A stretch of DNA of 64,000 nucleotides from Xenopus tropicalis (Eukaryota; Chordata; Amphibia; Anura; Pipidae): assembly GCF_000004195.4 (NCBI RefSeq), contig NC_030677.2, positions 56,922,222 through 56,986,221 on the forward strand, read 5' to 3'. The notes beneath the pieces are model-generated. The model was not told the origin of the DNA and ran no database searches. It saw only the letters and a list, made by a program, of their open reading frames with translations. The translations under genes were made by a program, and so were the position numbers. Numbering within the stretch: position 1 is the stretch's first letter; the number at the start of each line of letters is the position of its first letter. This document shows positions 10,626 through 23,677 of the stretch, in pieces.

Positions 10626-13003
10626 ATTGTGCTTGGTAATAACTGCACCCAGGGGTTGAAACTGTGATGGGAGCATTCTCTTGGCCAGCTTTGCTAGTTT
10701 TTTAGGAGAAAAATGGTCCGAAATGGTGGATTTTACAGAAGGGCGGGGTCAGTGTCAGGGGTGGGGTTATGATGGCAATGAGTAATTAGCTGGTTGCCAC
10801 TTCTTTCACTTACATGCCTTTTAGTTCAAGGTAGCAGCATAAATTGTGCTGTGTCGTCAGGGGGTGGTGCTAGTGTCATCAGGGGGCGGTGCTGGTGTCA
10901 TCAGGGGTGGGATTATGATGAGAACGAGGTCTGGGACCCCAGTAAGAGCCTTTTTTTCTTTCTCTTCCTTTCAGTTATCAAACATGATATCAAAAACACG
11001 ATAGTCGTTGCATTAATAGTTTTTCATGAAGAGGATGTTTATTGTAAATCTTTAACATTTCTAGTACAAAATGAAATCCAACAGTAAAGATGCTCTAACA
11101 CTTGGCATAAAGAAGAAAACAAATAAATTAGAGTCTGTACAGTGTAACATTGCTGTGACGCGCAGTTACGGTGCAGTTGTGGCTAAATTCAACTCATAAA
11201 TAATATTAGTGGTCGGTTAAATGTACTATCCAGTCAAATTTAAAACCATCTTTGAATCTAATAACTTATTTCCAAGGTCCAGTAGTGCTTAATATAGTAG
11301 TTCCTAGTAGCAATTCAAAAAACACTGAAATAAAAGCTTGGCCAACCTGCACACAACACTTCATTAACCAGAATTTAGAAATTTGTTAGTTTGCAGGGTC
11401 ACTTTAAGCTGTAAATCATGAGGCAAATTGTCAATATAAACTTCTCTAATAGGTTGCAAAACATTTCGGGGGCTGCTCCGCAGACTGGCAGTTTCTTGGC
11501 TCATGATCACTAATTTCTCATCTTTAGAAACACAGTTTGGCAGCCATGATTAGGGCTATGGGAGTCACAGACCAACGGGTGTTAAATAAGAACAATCAGA
11601 CTGCAGAATTTGCATGAAAGTCAAGGGCCAAAACCAGCTCCAGGGCCGCAAAGAGAATCTCTGTGCTTTAGGCACATTGCAAGGGGGTTTTTACTGTATG
11701 TGAGAGAACTTACGGGGAATGTAGTAAATGGAATTATAACAAAACAGAACGGCAACACAATCAGTTTGCAAGTAAAGCCCACCTTCATGTTGCATATATA
11801 CTGTACATATAATGTGACTTTACTACATTTCCCCTATAGTTTCTTTCTAACTTGCAGTTCTGAATCTCCTTTTGCTCACATATACACCTCACTCTTGGAG
11901 CCAGTACTTTATTAAGACCAGTTTAATGGGCACATTGCAGCCAGTAAACTACAAGATAACAATTAATATGTGACCCTGAAAGAAGAAACTGTAAAGCAAC
12001 TTAAGACCAACCTCCCCTCTTGGTGCCATCAACCAACTTTAGGAGAAGCTGCAAAATGTAAGAACCTCATTGATTTATATGAGAAGTGAGGGATTGTTTG
12101 AGTAGAAACAAGTCACAATTATACAAATTTGGATATTTTTGGAACCCCCGTAAAAGTTTTTTTTCTGCTCTTCTCTTTGTAAAGAGCCAATTACCCTTGT
12201 ACATGTATAAAAATAAATATATATGAGCCTTCAAGAATCAATGGAGAAAACAAAAATCTACAATCACTGAAATAGGCATTCTTATATCATTAGTGCCATG
12301 CATCTGTCCGGAAGCAAAAGGCAATAAAAGGCAGACGCCATTGGATTCCTTTGGGACTGTGTTACATCTACCCTAGCAAGGCTTCAGGTCACCTCTCCTC
12401 CACATCAGTTAATCAGCCGACTTCTGCTACATTTTTTTCAATAGTCCGGACCAGTAGTGCAGAGAATATAAGCAGCCAAACAGATTTACACATTACATTT
12501 CCAAATAACTTGGATGAAGGCATGTTGGGAAGCTGCGTAGAATTCCAGGTTCTGATGCAGGAGGCAGTTTCTGAGTTGAGATGCACTAATCCAAGACAAA
12601 CATGCATGGAAGTCTGTATATCTGTAATAATCCTTGCCTACATAGTGTTGTACAACTGCAAGTGTTGTGGCATCTCTGTTCAACACAATCAGAAACAATA
12701 GGTCTAATGAAAGTATATGGTGATTGCACATCTAACAATGAAAAAATATTAATTTACTTCTAAATGAGACCCACTGCCATTCCTCAGCACAGTCACAGAA
12801 GTGGATACACAAGCAGAATTGCAGAAAGTTTTGTGCTGCCACTAAAGTTTAACACCTGGTGGAAAATAGAATTTGACTGCTGAAAGATTCTCAGTTAGTT
12901 TTGACCAACTGCCACAAAAAAAAAAAAATCCAAAAATACGTCATTATATTTTCCAGTTAAAACACTTCCTATGGGAAAAAACATCCTGAAAGTCAGGAAA
13001 GCG

Positions 13004-13412
13004 TTAAAGGGGTTGTTTACCTTTAAATAAACTTTTAATATGTTATTGAATGTCCCGTTCTTAGTAACTTCTCAATTGGTTTTTATTTTTTTATAGTTTT
13101 TGAATTACTTGTGTTTTTCATCTGCCTCTTTCCAGCTGTCAGGTAGGGGTCACTGACCCCAGCAGCCACCAAACTATTGCTGTGTGGTTACAGTTGTATT
13201 GCTTTTGTTACTTTTCATTACTTCTCATTACTGGTTGCTAGGGTAAACTGGACCCTAGCAATCAGATAATCCTGAATTTCCAAACTGGAGAACTACTGAG
13301 CAAAAAGAAAATGAATTCAAAAACAATTAAAAAAGAAACAATTGAAATGCTCTTAGAATATGAATAGCTACATCATACTAAAGGTTAGTTTTAAGATGAA
13401 CAACCCCTTTAA
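13004..13412. mobile_element. T2/Kolobok-like MITE with TTAA ends
   Basis: It starts TTAAAGGGGTTGTTTACC and ends GAACAACCCCTTTAA, with TTAA duplicated at both borders. The interior contains the TTGCTAGGGT...ACCCTAGCAA pairs typical of this frequent Xenopus MITE. Related copies are at 18723, 40220, 46301 and 62640. Confidence 0.8.
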
Positions 13413-14077
13413 TACCATGGTAAAACTGAACTACATCTAACCCTAAGTCTGCCGATTCTACAGTGGGGAGCGATAAAAACGAAATCATCCATAATACATT
13501 TTTTGAAACTAAAAGAATATGCAAACCAAGTTTGTAATAGAGGCCTATTTATTTGGCCTCTCTAAAGGAGGAATGTTAGGAATACACATTTAGATTTTAA
13601 TACTTAAATACTGAAAACATGAATGATGCAGATTATGTACGCTGGTCAGAAGTTGAAATACAAAGGAGTTGGTAGCTGACTGGAGACCACTCATGATAAA
13701 ACGCGTAATAGTTTGAGCAGGCGCAGTTACATCCAAAGGCCTCCATGCCTATAGGGCCACAGAATGGCACAAATAACCCCTTACTAAATCTGATAACCAT
13801 CAGCTTCGCACCTCCATTTTCTTAATAAAAGAATGGATGAGTAAATATGAGGTATTCTGGGGTAAATAATAATATAAATACCTGTTACTCATTAAGGGAA
13901 TGCCATTGTGCCTAGCTATATCCTTAATGTTATGATGGTGCACCCTAGGGTGCAGGGTGCTGTTGCTATGTGTGATAATATGAGAGAACAAGTTGTTCAG
14001 GTCAGTATTTACTACAAGGAGCAGCCATACAGCCAATAGTATTCACCAGCCCTTTACAAAACAGGGGCTTAAGTTAA

Positions 14078-14367
14078 GGGCAGTGACACACGGGGAGATT
14101 AGTCAACAAATCTCTGTTGTCGTGGGCGACTAATCTCCCCGCAATGCCATCCCACCGGCTAGAATGTAAATCGCCAGTGGGACGGTATGCGCGCCGTTGC
14201 AATCTTCCGCTCCTCTTCAGAGGAAACTTCTGGCAACTGCGGGAGATCACAGCGCCACGTATGGCGATTTACATTCTAGCCGGTGGGATGGCATTGCGGG
14301 GAGATTAGTCGCCCACGACAACAGAGATTTGCGGCAGGGCGACTAATCTCCCCGTGTGTCACTGCCC
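14078..14367. mobile_element. Fold-back MITE, Harbinger-like, TAA target duplication
   Basis: GGGCAGTGACACACGGGGAG at the left is matched in reverse by CTCCCCGTGTGTCACTGCCC at the right. A second nested inverted pair (TTTACATTCTAGCC and its complement) lies inside. TAA flanks both ends (14075-14077 and 14368-14370). The 3 bp TWA duplication suggests the PIF/Harbinger group. Confidence 0.75.
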
Positions 14368-15583
14368 TAAAGCTTATGCATAACTAAGCCTACAGTCACC
14401 TTTTAAGCTTAATTAAATGAAGGCAATATAAAATATTTAGCTGCACACAATTTAATGTAATGGATTAATGTTATTGTAAGAATAATCTCAACCACAGGCC
14501 TAGATGCACCATAGGTAAGCCCTCCATTATCGGCCCCTTAAATGCTCTGTACTTTAGTCCTCTGCTCTCTTCCATTTAATAGACCTAATTACATTGTCAG
14601 CAAATAGTTATTTTATTGACAATTAGCTCCCCCACCCAGCTCTGCTGCTGAAATTTCATTGGTTTGGTTTGGTTTGGAGGTGGCTGGGGAGGGGTTTTTA
14701 TTTTTTTATTTATTAAACTTTGATTATATAGGTAGCCAAGGGCTTGCCCCCCTAGACACAGCCCCCTTGGGTGCCTATATATAAATACAGCCCTGGTTTG
14801 CAAATCAAAGATTCAAAGCAGAACTGCAGGGTTACTACATGTCCTCAAAACAGGCCCAGAATGGCACATCCAGATCATCCATGTCCATGTTTTGATGCCG
14901 TGTGCAAATAGCTAGTGTGTGACGTCTCCTTTCAAATGGCATAAAACGCATGTACTGTATCTGTGATCATTTTAAGCGTGACAGCAGGCCATTAGTTGTG
15001 GATTTGATCCATGATTATGGCTGAGAAATACAGTTAGTTGTTAAAATAATACAAAATACTTTAATACCAGTTTATAGCTTCAGTTCCAACTGTCTATTCT
15101 CAATATAAACATGATGTCCTACTCCCTCTGAAGGACACATATATTGTTGGATAAAACTGCAGAAGTTCCTTTCTATGTGACTGTTACAACATGCAGCAGC
15201 GAGCCCATTCTGAGACTCATTAGCCCACAGTACAACCCATGGGGTGTCTCTCTTGCACTTGCTGAGTACACATCCTTACTCTTGTCATTTTAACAGGGAA
15301 ATGTGCAACCCCCGAATGTGCAACATTAAATAAATAACAGTCACACACTGACAGACAAGAACATACGTCTTTTCTTTAAAGGAGCGCAATGTTTCAAGAT
15401 CTCTGGAGAAGTGTTTTGCAAAAGGAATGATTACTCATTCTGACTGGAATCTGTATGCCAGACAAACCCCACCCATTTATATGACATCACCAGGTCTACA
15501 TGTGGCAAACACAACAACATAGCAAGACCGTCCTTTCAATACGTAGTTGGGTTTACTAGAATTCATAACCCAGCAGCAATTTA

Positions 15584-16084
15584 TTAAAGGGAAACTCCAG
15601 CTTCTGAACCAGTGTAATCTGTTACTTCAAAAAGTATGACTGCAAAACAGTTCTTCTCTTTCTGCATCATTTGAAATCCTGGCAGGGGAGGAGGGACTAA
15701 AACACTGATGTTAAAAATTGTAAAAACTTCTCCAGACAGCTTACAGATAGCATGCAGGAACTACATAACCCACAATGCATTGCACTATGATGTTCCTTTC
15801 CTTATTGACATCACGTGTGCAGGGAATTGTGGGATTTTGAGGATACAGGCTGAAGGCAGGCTGAGAACAGTCGACTACTATTACATTTTATTTGAGTCTC
15901 AAAGTAGTCAGTCAGATCAGCAGGAGAACAGGGGGCCAGGCTTGGGTAACTGTTCCAACCCATATTACATTAAAAATCATGAAACGGCTGCATATTTTTG
16001 AATTAAGGTATATTGCAAAGTTGCTAGAAATTATATTTACTTTTCAAAAAGCTCAAGTTGTGTTTGGGTGGAGTTCCCCTTTAA
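15584..16084. mobile_element. TTAA MITE in the probable 3' UTR
   Basis: It starts TTAAAGGGAAACTCCA and ends TGGAGTTCCCCTTTAA: inverted termini with TTAA borders, as in T2-type MITEs. It lies 766 bp beyond the dclk2 stop codon. Confidence 0.75.
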
Positions 16085-16849
16085 GTCAGCTACCTGTAAT
16101 TGATACAGATAGAATAAATTAGTAGAAAAAGTCACTACATTTGTTTTAAATCTTCATATTCTTCTTTCTACCTTTGTTCTGGCAAATAGAGTTCAAACCT
16201 ACTATCTGGCCAAACAGAAAGAAATACAATTGTGACCGAACCCTTCACAGTTTTCTGAACCAGACACTTTCATATGCAGGCTCTGAAAATATAGGATTTT
16301 TGTAACCCTAACCCCTTGAGAGTAAGTTATTTACACTATAATTGCAAATCAGTTCAGAACACTACTGCCTCCATAAAGTTGACCTGAAACCCTCAAAATA
16401 AATGAATTAGTGTTAATCTAGTAGCAAATCAATAGACAATCAGTGGTTACCTAGATGATAACCAAAAGAATGACACTTAACCTTTTAGAAAACACAGTCT
16501 TTTTTTCTTAAATGCTTTTTTCTGGAATGTGGTCTGGGATGTGTTCTATTGGAAAAGCTTGAGTCTCAATCACTAGCTTTGGATATAGAAATGTAGAAGG
16601 CAAACTGAAAACAGTCTCTGCAAAACATGGCAGAAATAAAAAAAAAAACATCATCCATTAATTAATCAAGCATAAAGCAGAAAAGTCACATATGGGCAGG
16701 TTTTGTAAATATTCTCTTGCTGATTTTGGTCAGTAGTCAAGTGCTTGGGCTGTACAGCTGCCCAACACACATCTGGCAAGAGAAAGGCAATTTTCACAGT
16801 CTCAAATTCATCACAGCAAGCCTGTGGGTCCTGGAACAAGGTGAATATC

Positions 16850-16954
16850 TTAAGTCGATGTAGTCACCTTAGAGGTTTTCTTTAAGTCATGGCGGCCAGT
16901 GTCCAGACAACTTTTTGCACAGATGATCTGCATCTCCTTGTCAAGAGCTGTGTT
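16850..16954 (-). CDS. dclk2: dclk2 last coding exon and stop codon
   Basis: 105 bp, residues 541-574 and TAA at 16850-16852. The acceptor is AATTCGTCTACAG. It encodes NTALDKEMQIICAKSCLDTG, then RHDLKKTSKVTTST. NTALDKE directly after VSVIM is the start of the DCLK2 C-terminal tail in mammals. What follows has diverged and is much shorter than the Pro-rich mammalian tail I recall. It is 5.1 kb from the previous exon, and no better terminal exon was seen in that interval. The UTR continues below 16850. Confidence 0.88.
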   Translation of the reverse strand, partial: NTALDKEMQIICAKSCLDTGRHDLKKTSKVTTST

Positions 16955-18722
16955 CTGTAGACGAATTAGACATGTAAGGACCATGCTACTGAATGTCACT
17001 CTACAAAACAATACTACTAATATCTATGTACACATGCACTACAAAGAAAAGGAGAAGTAACCTAGTTAGAAAAACTAGCTGTCACTAGCTCTAGTAGTAT
17101 CATCCTTACATTTGTAAATAGTTCACAAATTGCTCTAGGCACCTCTGTATCTGAGTATTATAATGCGGTAAACAAATGTCATACAGACTGAAATAGACTA
17201 GCAGAGAGGATGGGAGATTTGGCCCAGAATGATAAAATAAGTGATAAAATATGAGCACATCTATGGAGATTGTGTACATAAAGGTATTTTCCCTTTGCAT
17301 GTTCCTCCCCTCTCCTCTTTCACTAGGTAACCACCACTTACACATAATCCATTATCCTTTTCTACCAAACCTATATGGCAAGAGGTGATTCAAAGAACCA
17401 AATATGGCAAACAATGCAGCCTTACCTCCAGACACCTGCAACATGGCCAGCCAATAAAGGCTAAATAAATTCATATGTTGTATATCAAATGTAATGTAAT
17501 TTTGGGTGGTCTGACTCTCCTAAATCTATTTCCTTTATTAGTATTTCTGCTAAATTCCCACCACTTTTATATTTCAACTGGTTTCTGCCTTTATGGATTA
17601 AAACCCACATAATAAAGCATTATGTAAGCTAATTGGTCAATAACATGGGAAAAGTTGGAAATTGCTGACTTGTGAAACACATGCAGACAGGAAGGTTACC
17701 GCACAACAATACCGTTCCTCTATTAGATAATTCTTGAAGGCTTCTAATTAAGCATCCTAGGGACTCTGTCTGCTACACTAGAAGACTTCTCAGTGCTTTT
17801 TAATTGGCTGAATGAAACATGCTGTAAATATTCAAAAATTTAGTAGACCCCTCCAGTCACGGCTGAAATACAACTGAAACGGTTCAAGTGTGGATGCCTT
17901 TACAGAATGATCAGTCTCTTGGTTTATCATTTACATTTATCTAAACCTCTTTAAAAACAAGAAGATTTTCGTTCTGTAAAGAAACACTATGATGGTTACT
18001 TCTCCTTCCCTCACATTGAGCAGGTTATTACTTGTGCACTGGTGCAGTAGTCAAGGTATTGCAGATGCAGTTAGTACATACCATTGGCGTGGACCTAGGC
18101 GGAAGGTAGCAAGGAAGAGGATTGGAAACAGCAGTAATGGAGGAAAGAAGCAAGGAATAGAAACTATGCTTACTAAAAGCAGAATCAACAGCATAAAATA
18201 TCAATTTAAGTGCAATACTATGTAAGTATCATTTTCAATATGTGTAATCAAAGGAAAGTCAAACCTACTTACATTTTCCTTTAATATACATTTAGAAATG
18301 GATGAAATACAAGGAATGTAACACAATACACAATAAAGCCTCAGTCCGGGGACATTTCTATGACTGGCTGCTGCTTAGCAGGGTCATGTCTGACACCTAC
18401 AGAGCTCTTTGGGGACTGTGTGTGTGAGGCCAAATACTGCAAATCAATAATCGCAATCCCTTCTTTCATAAGACAATAACAGTGAATTGATCTGAAGATG
18501 ATATTTGTTTGAGAGACAGACATGGGTGATATTACTTTTATCCTCACTATCCCCCCCCCCCCCTTGTTTAGTTTTCTAGATTGCACATTTTCTCCTAATG
18601 CTGCTCTAAAACAGTAATTGTATTAAAAAGAGCTCAAAGGTATTTTAAAATAAAAGGACAGTTATATCTGGCTTTTCTACTGATAAACTCGCAATCCCAA
18701 TCTCAGTTATACTGTATATGCA

Positions 18723-19199
18723 TTAAAGGGGCTGTTTGCCTTAAAATAACCTTTAAGTATGATCTAGAGAGTGTTATTCAGAGACAATTTGCAATTGGTC
18801 TTAATTTTCTTTATTATTTGTGCTTTCTGAATTATTTAGCTTTTTGTGCAGCGACAATTTAGTTTGGAATTTCAGCATTTTCTGGTTGCTATTGTCTAAA
18901 TTACCCTAGTAACCAGGCAGTGGTTTGAATGAAAGACTGGAATATGAATAGGAAAGGGCTTAAACAGAATCATAAGTAATACAATGTAACAATAATAATA
19001 AAATTGTAGCCTCATAGAGCAATAATGTTTGACTGCCAGGGTCAGTGACCCACATTTCAAAGCTGGAAAGAGTCAAAAGAAAAAGGCAAATAATTAAAAA
19101 GCTATTAATTATAAAAAAAATCAAGACCAGTTGAAAGGTTGCAAAGAAGGTAATTCTATAACCTACTAAAAGTTAATTTGAGGTAAACCACCCCTTTAA
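18723..19199. mobile_element. T2/Kolobok-like MITE with TTAA ends
   Basis: It begins TTAAAGGGGCTGTTTGCC and ends AAACCACCCCTTTAA, with TTAA at both borders. It has the same interior type as the element at 13004. Confidence 0.8.
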
Positions 19200-20695
19200 A
19201 CATGTGATTAAGTAATACGTAACTGAAGTTCATCAGCCCACAGGTGACATGGCTCAGGGCACCTGGGAAACTACTTGTCATCAGGATAAATCATTCTTAA
19301 TTATGCCATGTCTCACAAGAATTCAGACATGACATACTAATTTTCCCTGTATTATTCATGTTCACATTAAACTGTGCTGTATGTGGTTTTCATTATATGC
19401 AGCAAAAAATGTACATTTCTAGATATGCCAGGCATGTGTGCCCTTGCCAGCTTTGGATCTTCCACAAAAAATGTACTGCCTCCAACTGTGAACAATGGCA
19501 ACCCAGGCATGAGATTTGTCATGGTTTCTATAAGGCATTTAGCTGGTAGTGTACATTTTTAGGCACAACTTAAACACAGGGTAACACCATGACACCAGCA
19601 GATCTAGATCTCACTCGGGTACTATAGTAATACACAGGGAAACATGGAAGCAGCAGATCTAGATCTCTCAATTATCTCATACTAACACACAGGGTGATAA
19701 GGTACCAACAGACCAAACCTTCCTGTATGTTTTGTGGAAGGAAACGCTACCTGGAAAAGCTATTGCAAAATAACTATTTTGTAGATATAATGAGTTAATC
19801 AAGTTACTCTTCACTAATGTCTTCCGTCTTCATTCTGTCTTCATACAGAGTATTAGAGCTCACTTTTTAACTAACCTATTCCCATTCTGCATGTAGAGAG
19901 ACAGATGGCTAAGAGCAGGACAGTAAAGATTAACAGTGCACGGAATTGTTAATTGTATTTAGAAAGTTTTTTTTTTCTCCATGAAATTAATCTGTTGGCC
20001 TAAGGCATTCCCTGCTGGTAGAAAGGAAATTCAATTCTCCCCCCTACTACCCGATATGTGCATTACTGTGGTAATAGAGAAAGTCTAAGAGAGTCAAAAG
20101 TGTATATGGAATTGTTATTGAGAAAGTAATCAGAGTATGTTATATTTGGAAAATAACTCGGAAGACCAAAAGTCCAATTTAAGTTATTTAATTTAATCAC
20201 CAGCAAAGAATAAAGAGCTTTGTGCAAGAAAGGAGCTCAGATAAGATACATGCAGAGCTGCATTTTTAAAATATCTTTTATACCACTCCTCTCCATCAAG
20301 CTCATCTCCATTGGCCCCACAATGTAAGGCAGCAAGTTCAGGGGTTCCCCTTCTTATAAGTCAAACTCAAACTGTAAAATGAAATGCAAACATTGTCATC
20401 TAAAAAACTTCAACTGTAAACCATTGAAGGTTACTGCAGCTCATAGATTCAAACCCACTATCTATATAGCAATGGACTAGTATCCATATAGCAATGGGCT
20501 AGTATCCATATAAAATTTAAAGTATGAGGTCATCACTGTCTGTTCTTTTGTCCTTACCTACATCAATGTCCTTACCTACATCAATGAAACAAGTATTTAT
20601 TGAACAAGACACCTATTATTATATCCAGTGCAGCCAATATTGCACTGTACATAGCACTGACCACACTTCATAAACTCAGATTACATCGTGCTAAC

Positions 20696-20938
20696 AGGGA
20701 GATTTGTTGCGGGCGACTAATCTCCTTGTGTGCCAGAGCCCTTAATCAGCATCTCTCCGAAATGCCATCCCACCGGCGAAAATGTAAATCGCCGGTGGGA
20801 TGACATACACGGCGCTTCTCAAGGCAAGGTGCCGCGTATGCCATCCCATCACCAGTGGGATGGCATTTCAGGGAGATTAGTCGCCCGCGAACAGAGAGAT
20901 TTGTCGCGGGCGACTAATCTCCCCGTGTGCCAGAGCCC
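20696..20938. mobile_element. Fold-back MITE related to 14078 and 37298, left end lost
   Basis: It carries GGGCGACTAATCTCC, ATGCCATCCCACCGG and their reverse complements, and ends CCAGAGCCC before TTA. The outer left terminus GGGCTCTGG is missing, and an extra copy of the right terminus occurs internally at about 20732, so the element is rearranged. Confidence 0.65.
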
Positions 20939-20986
20939 TTAAGTGACTGGGGAGACTGCTGCTGCAGGGCTTGCAGGGCATATGTT

Positions 20987-21188
20987 AGGGTGAAGACACA
21001 CAGAGCTACTAGTAGCAGCTACTTGGCATGGCTACTAAAATAGACAATGCTGATCATTTACTGATAACTGTCTTTACGTGTGTTTTAGCAGAGGCAATTT
21101 TCAGTATTGTCTATGGCAGGGAATTTTCTGGCGTTCAGTAGCCGTGACAAGTAGCTGCTACTAAGTAGCCCCATGTGTCTTCACCCAT
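20987..21188. mobile_element. Palindromic MITE (GGGTGAAGACACA termini)
   Basis: GGGTGAAGACACACAG at the left is matched by TGTGTCTTCACCC at the right. Inside, AGTAGCAGCTACTTG pairs with CAAGTAGCTGCTACT. A half copy of the right side is at 23450-23518. Confidence 0.65.
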
Positions 21189-22045
21189 AGGGTTTCTGGG
21201 CCTGCTTTAGCAGTACTGTGCAACCCCTTTCCCCTCTTCACCATGATTACACAGGACATGGCAGTGAAAGGCAGAATTTTTTTCAATTATGTAAAAACTT
21301 CAATAACTCAAGTCATGCCCGCACTATGTGAAGAGGCAAAAAGCTACCCACGGCTTGGTCATGGCATTTGAAAGAGCCTCTTATTATGATGGAACACTTG
21401 AAGTTATTAATGTATTAAAACTACTGTGTAGGGGAAAAAGGGTACTATTTCATGGGCAACCTAAATGTTTTTGCATGTGACAATCCTGTTTACATCCATC
21501 TTGAATAAACTTACTTTAGAGTCAAAAATAGCATTTGTATTTTTTTCGGATGTATGATAAATGGTTGTTAACAAGCAGAACTAAATACAATGTTAAATTA
21601 ATTACAAACTCTTAACTGTTAATACAAACTCTTTTTGTATCTTGTACATAAGAATACAGCCTATTAATGGGAATATGCCTAGTGGAAAAAGATTTTACCA
21701 TACAACAAAAAAGGTATCTTTTCTTTTATAGTAATTTGAGTTTTCAGTTTGCTCCAGGCCCTGTGGCTCGTGGTCTTCGGATCTTCCAAAACTGGAGAAT
21801 TCTAGGTAATGGCACCAACTGAAGGGTCATTAGTAATGTAATATCCCTGTTTTATATAAATGATGTAATATTGTATGTATTTATTTATTTTATTTATGTA
21901 TTTATTTACCTAATACTAGCTGCTACAATCAAAAGTAAATGGCCAGAGGTGGGGACAAATGTATGAAACTATTTTTACATGCAATGCCCTTTGTTTTACA
22001 CATATATTCTGTTTATCCATGAAGCTAAAGAGAGTACTGACTTAC

Positions 22046-22156
22046 CATGATCACAGACACTGCAGCTGTAGTGTTGGTCTCTTTAGGAAGAGAGTTGAAA
22101 TGCTGTTTCAGTTTACCTGTAACCTCAACCTGCATATTTCCCTGTGATGCGTCATC
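22046..22156 (-). CDS. dclk2: dclk2 exon: C-terminal tail, part 1
   Basis: 111 bp, residues 504-540, phase 0 at both ends. The acceptor is TATACTGTAG and the donor ATCATG/GTAAGT. It reads DDASQGNMQVEVTGKLKQHF, then NSLPKETNTTAAVSVIM. The GKLKQHF helix and the VSVI end match the segment after the kinase in DCLK proteins, a region with regulatory roles in the family. Confidence 0.94.
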
Positions 22157-23596
22157 CTACAGTATAAAAAAAACAAAGTTAAAATGTCTGGAGAAAAGGG
22201 AGAAATGTACTGCTTTCTTAAGATTTATGTACAGATTGTGTAATACTATGCAGTACTGGTATGTCTCTGGGCTAAGACTGCACCAAGGGCATTGAAGTAC
22301 TGCTGTTATCAACTGGCAGTTATGTGTGGAGGAATATTAAGAACATGGCATGCACATTTCTAATCATCACCTCCCCTTTAGTATTGGTTGGATTATTTAT
22401 TAAGGGCAAGAACAAAGTGCAGATTACTGAGGGTATATGAGCTCCATACACTATGAAGTTACGCCTAACCCTGGGGTAGTCCAATCACTACTCCATGCTG
22501 GATGGAAAATGCAGAGCAAGTCACACAGCACATGACAGCTGTGTATGTGTATTCTGATGCTCTTGGGATATTTAAAGTGTCACACACCTTTATGTACAGC
22601 TGCATGTGCACAGGCCAGTGGTGTAACAGAACCCATGGGTGCCGGGGGTCCTGAGTCTTCACAGGTGATCAGCGATTTTAAAGGGAGGCCAGGCAGGCCC
22701 ACATAGTTACAACACTGGCACAGGCACTCCCACATAGAGGTTTTAATATATTTTATCTGTGAATATGGTAGGTGCTTCCATGAAATCATTGAATATGGAT
22801 TGCTGCAGACTAGACTAAGTCCATGTTCAAAGCTGTTTAACTTAAACTGGCCATTCAAGACATTTGGTTTCACTGTTATAATTTAGGTCCAATCCTTGTG
22901 GATGGAGGAGTAAGCACAGTGTTTTCCCAAGATTACTGTGGAAAGGAGTTTACATATTGAGAGGGGTGTTGGCTGCTGTTTTACAGTGTCAAAATGCCTA
23001 TGCATGAATTTAGAGTCTAGCAGGAGAATGCAAATCAGACATAACTGCTATATTTACAGACAACCAGGCTCCAGCACTCTAAGCCTTCCTGCATATCAAC
23101 ATTCATCAATATCATTATTTAATCATGCTGATATTTGATGTATAGCAACATCATAACACCCAAGGATAACTTAAACGAAGCATTAAATGAAGCATAACAA
23201 TTGAACCAATAGAAAAAAGGGATTGTGTCAACTTGAAATAATTACAAGGCTGGATTAGTGGCTTTTATACAGTATCCAGGGTCGGACTGGGGGTTGCAGG
23301 GCCCTGCAGGTGCCCCCGCCGGCCGCGTCCCCTCACCCACCCCCAAGTAGGGCCCCCCACCCGACGTCCTCCCAGAGCGGGATTTTTCCTGGTGTCCCGG
23401 CGGCCCAGTCCGACTCTGATAGTATCAATTGCTCCTTCTCAATTGCCAGGTATTTTCTGGCATTTAGTAGCCATGACAAGTGGCTGCTACTAAGTAGCTC
23501 TGTGTGTCTTCACCCTTAGTGCCCTAGAGTAAAATGAAATACACTGAACATTACTATGGAACTAGTTAAAAGGCACAAGCCGACGACAATACTTAC
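22157..23596 (-). other. dclk2: dclk2 intron between tail exon and end-of-kinase exon
   Basis: 1440 bp. It holds a 142 bp hAT-like MITE (23277-23418) followed by the half palindromic MITE at 23450-23518. The rest is unremarkable. Confidence 0.8.
23277..23418. mobile_element. Short hAT-like MITE, 8 bp target duplication
   Basis: CAGGGTCGGACTGG at the left and CCAGTCCGACTCTG at the right are inverted termini. Flanks ACAGTATC and ATAGTATC match at 7 of 8 positions. The interior is very GC-rich for this window. Confidence 0.7.
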
Positions 23597-23677
23597 AGAC
23601 ACCCAGGGATGTGAGAGAATTTGCTCAGCTGTATATCGCTCTTCCACATTGACCTGTAGCATACAACTAATCAGTTC
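23597..23677 (-). CDS. dclk2: dclk2 exon: end of kinase domain
   Basis: 81 bp, residues 477-503, phase 0 at both ends. The acceptor is GTTTTTTTTAG and the donor GTGTCT/GTAAGT. It reads ELISCMLQVNVEERYTAEQI followed by LSHPWVS. The R of ERYTA pairs with the APE Glu in canonical kinases, and HPWV closes the domain. With this exon the kinase fold is complete, about 258 residues long. Confidence 0.96.

Larger units (their letters stand above)
11038..16849 (-). other. dclk2: Probable dclk2 3' UTR and downstream sequence; end not fixed
   Basis: The 3' UTR runs leftward from 16849. Minus-strand AATAAA candidates lie at 13548-13553, 11908-11913 and 11038-11043, and others sit inside repeats. The one at 11038 is followed by T/G-rich sequence, but nothing in the sequence proves which is used. 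The stretch contains a TTAA MITE (15584-16084), a fold-back element (14078-14367) and another TTAA MITE (13004-13412). The rest is AT-rich with no open frame worth reporting. Confidence 0.4.
16955..22045 (-). other. dclk2: dclk2 last intron
   Basis: 5091 bp. Contents: a C13 run (18551-18563), a T2-like MITE (18723-19199), a fold-back element (20696-20938) and a palindromic MITE (20987-21188). The remainder is AT-rich with no recognised repeat or exon. Confidence 0.8.

Noticed and set aside
1..11000. LRBA exons, expected next to DCLK2 from mammalian gene order
   Set aside because: No WD40 or BEACH coding sequence was recognised. The neighbour may lie further left or synteny may differ.
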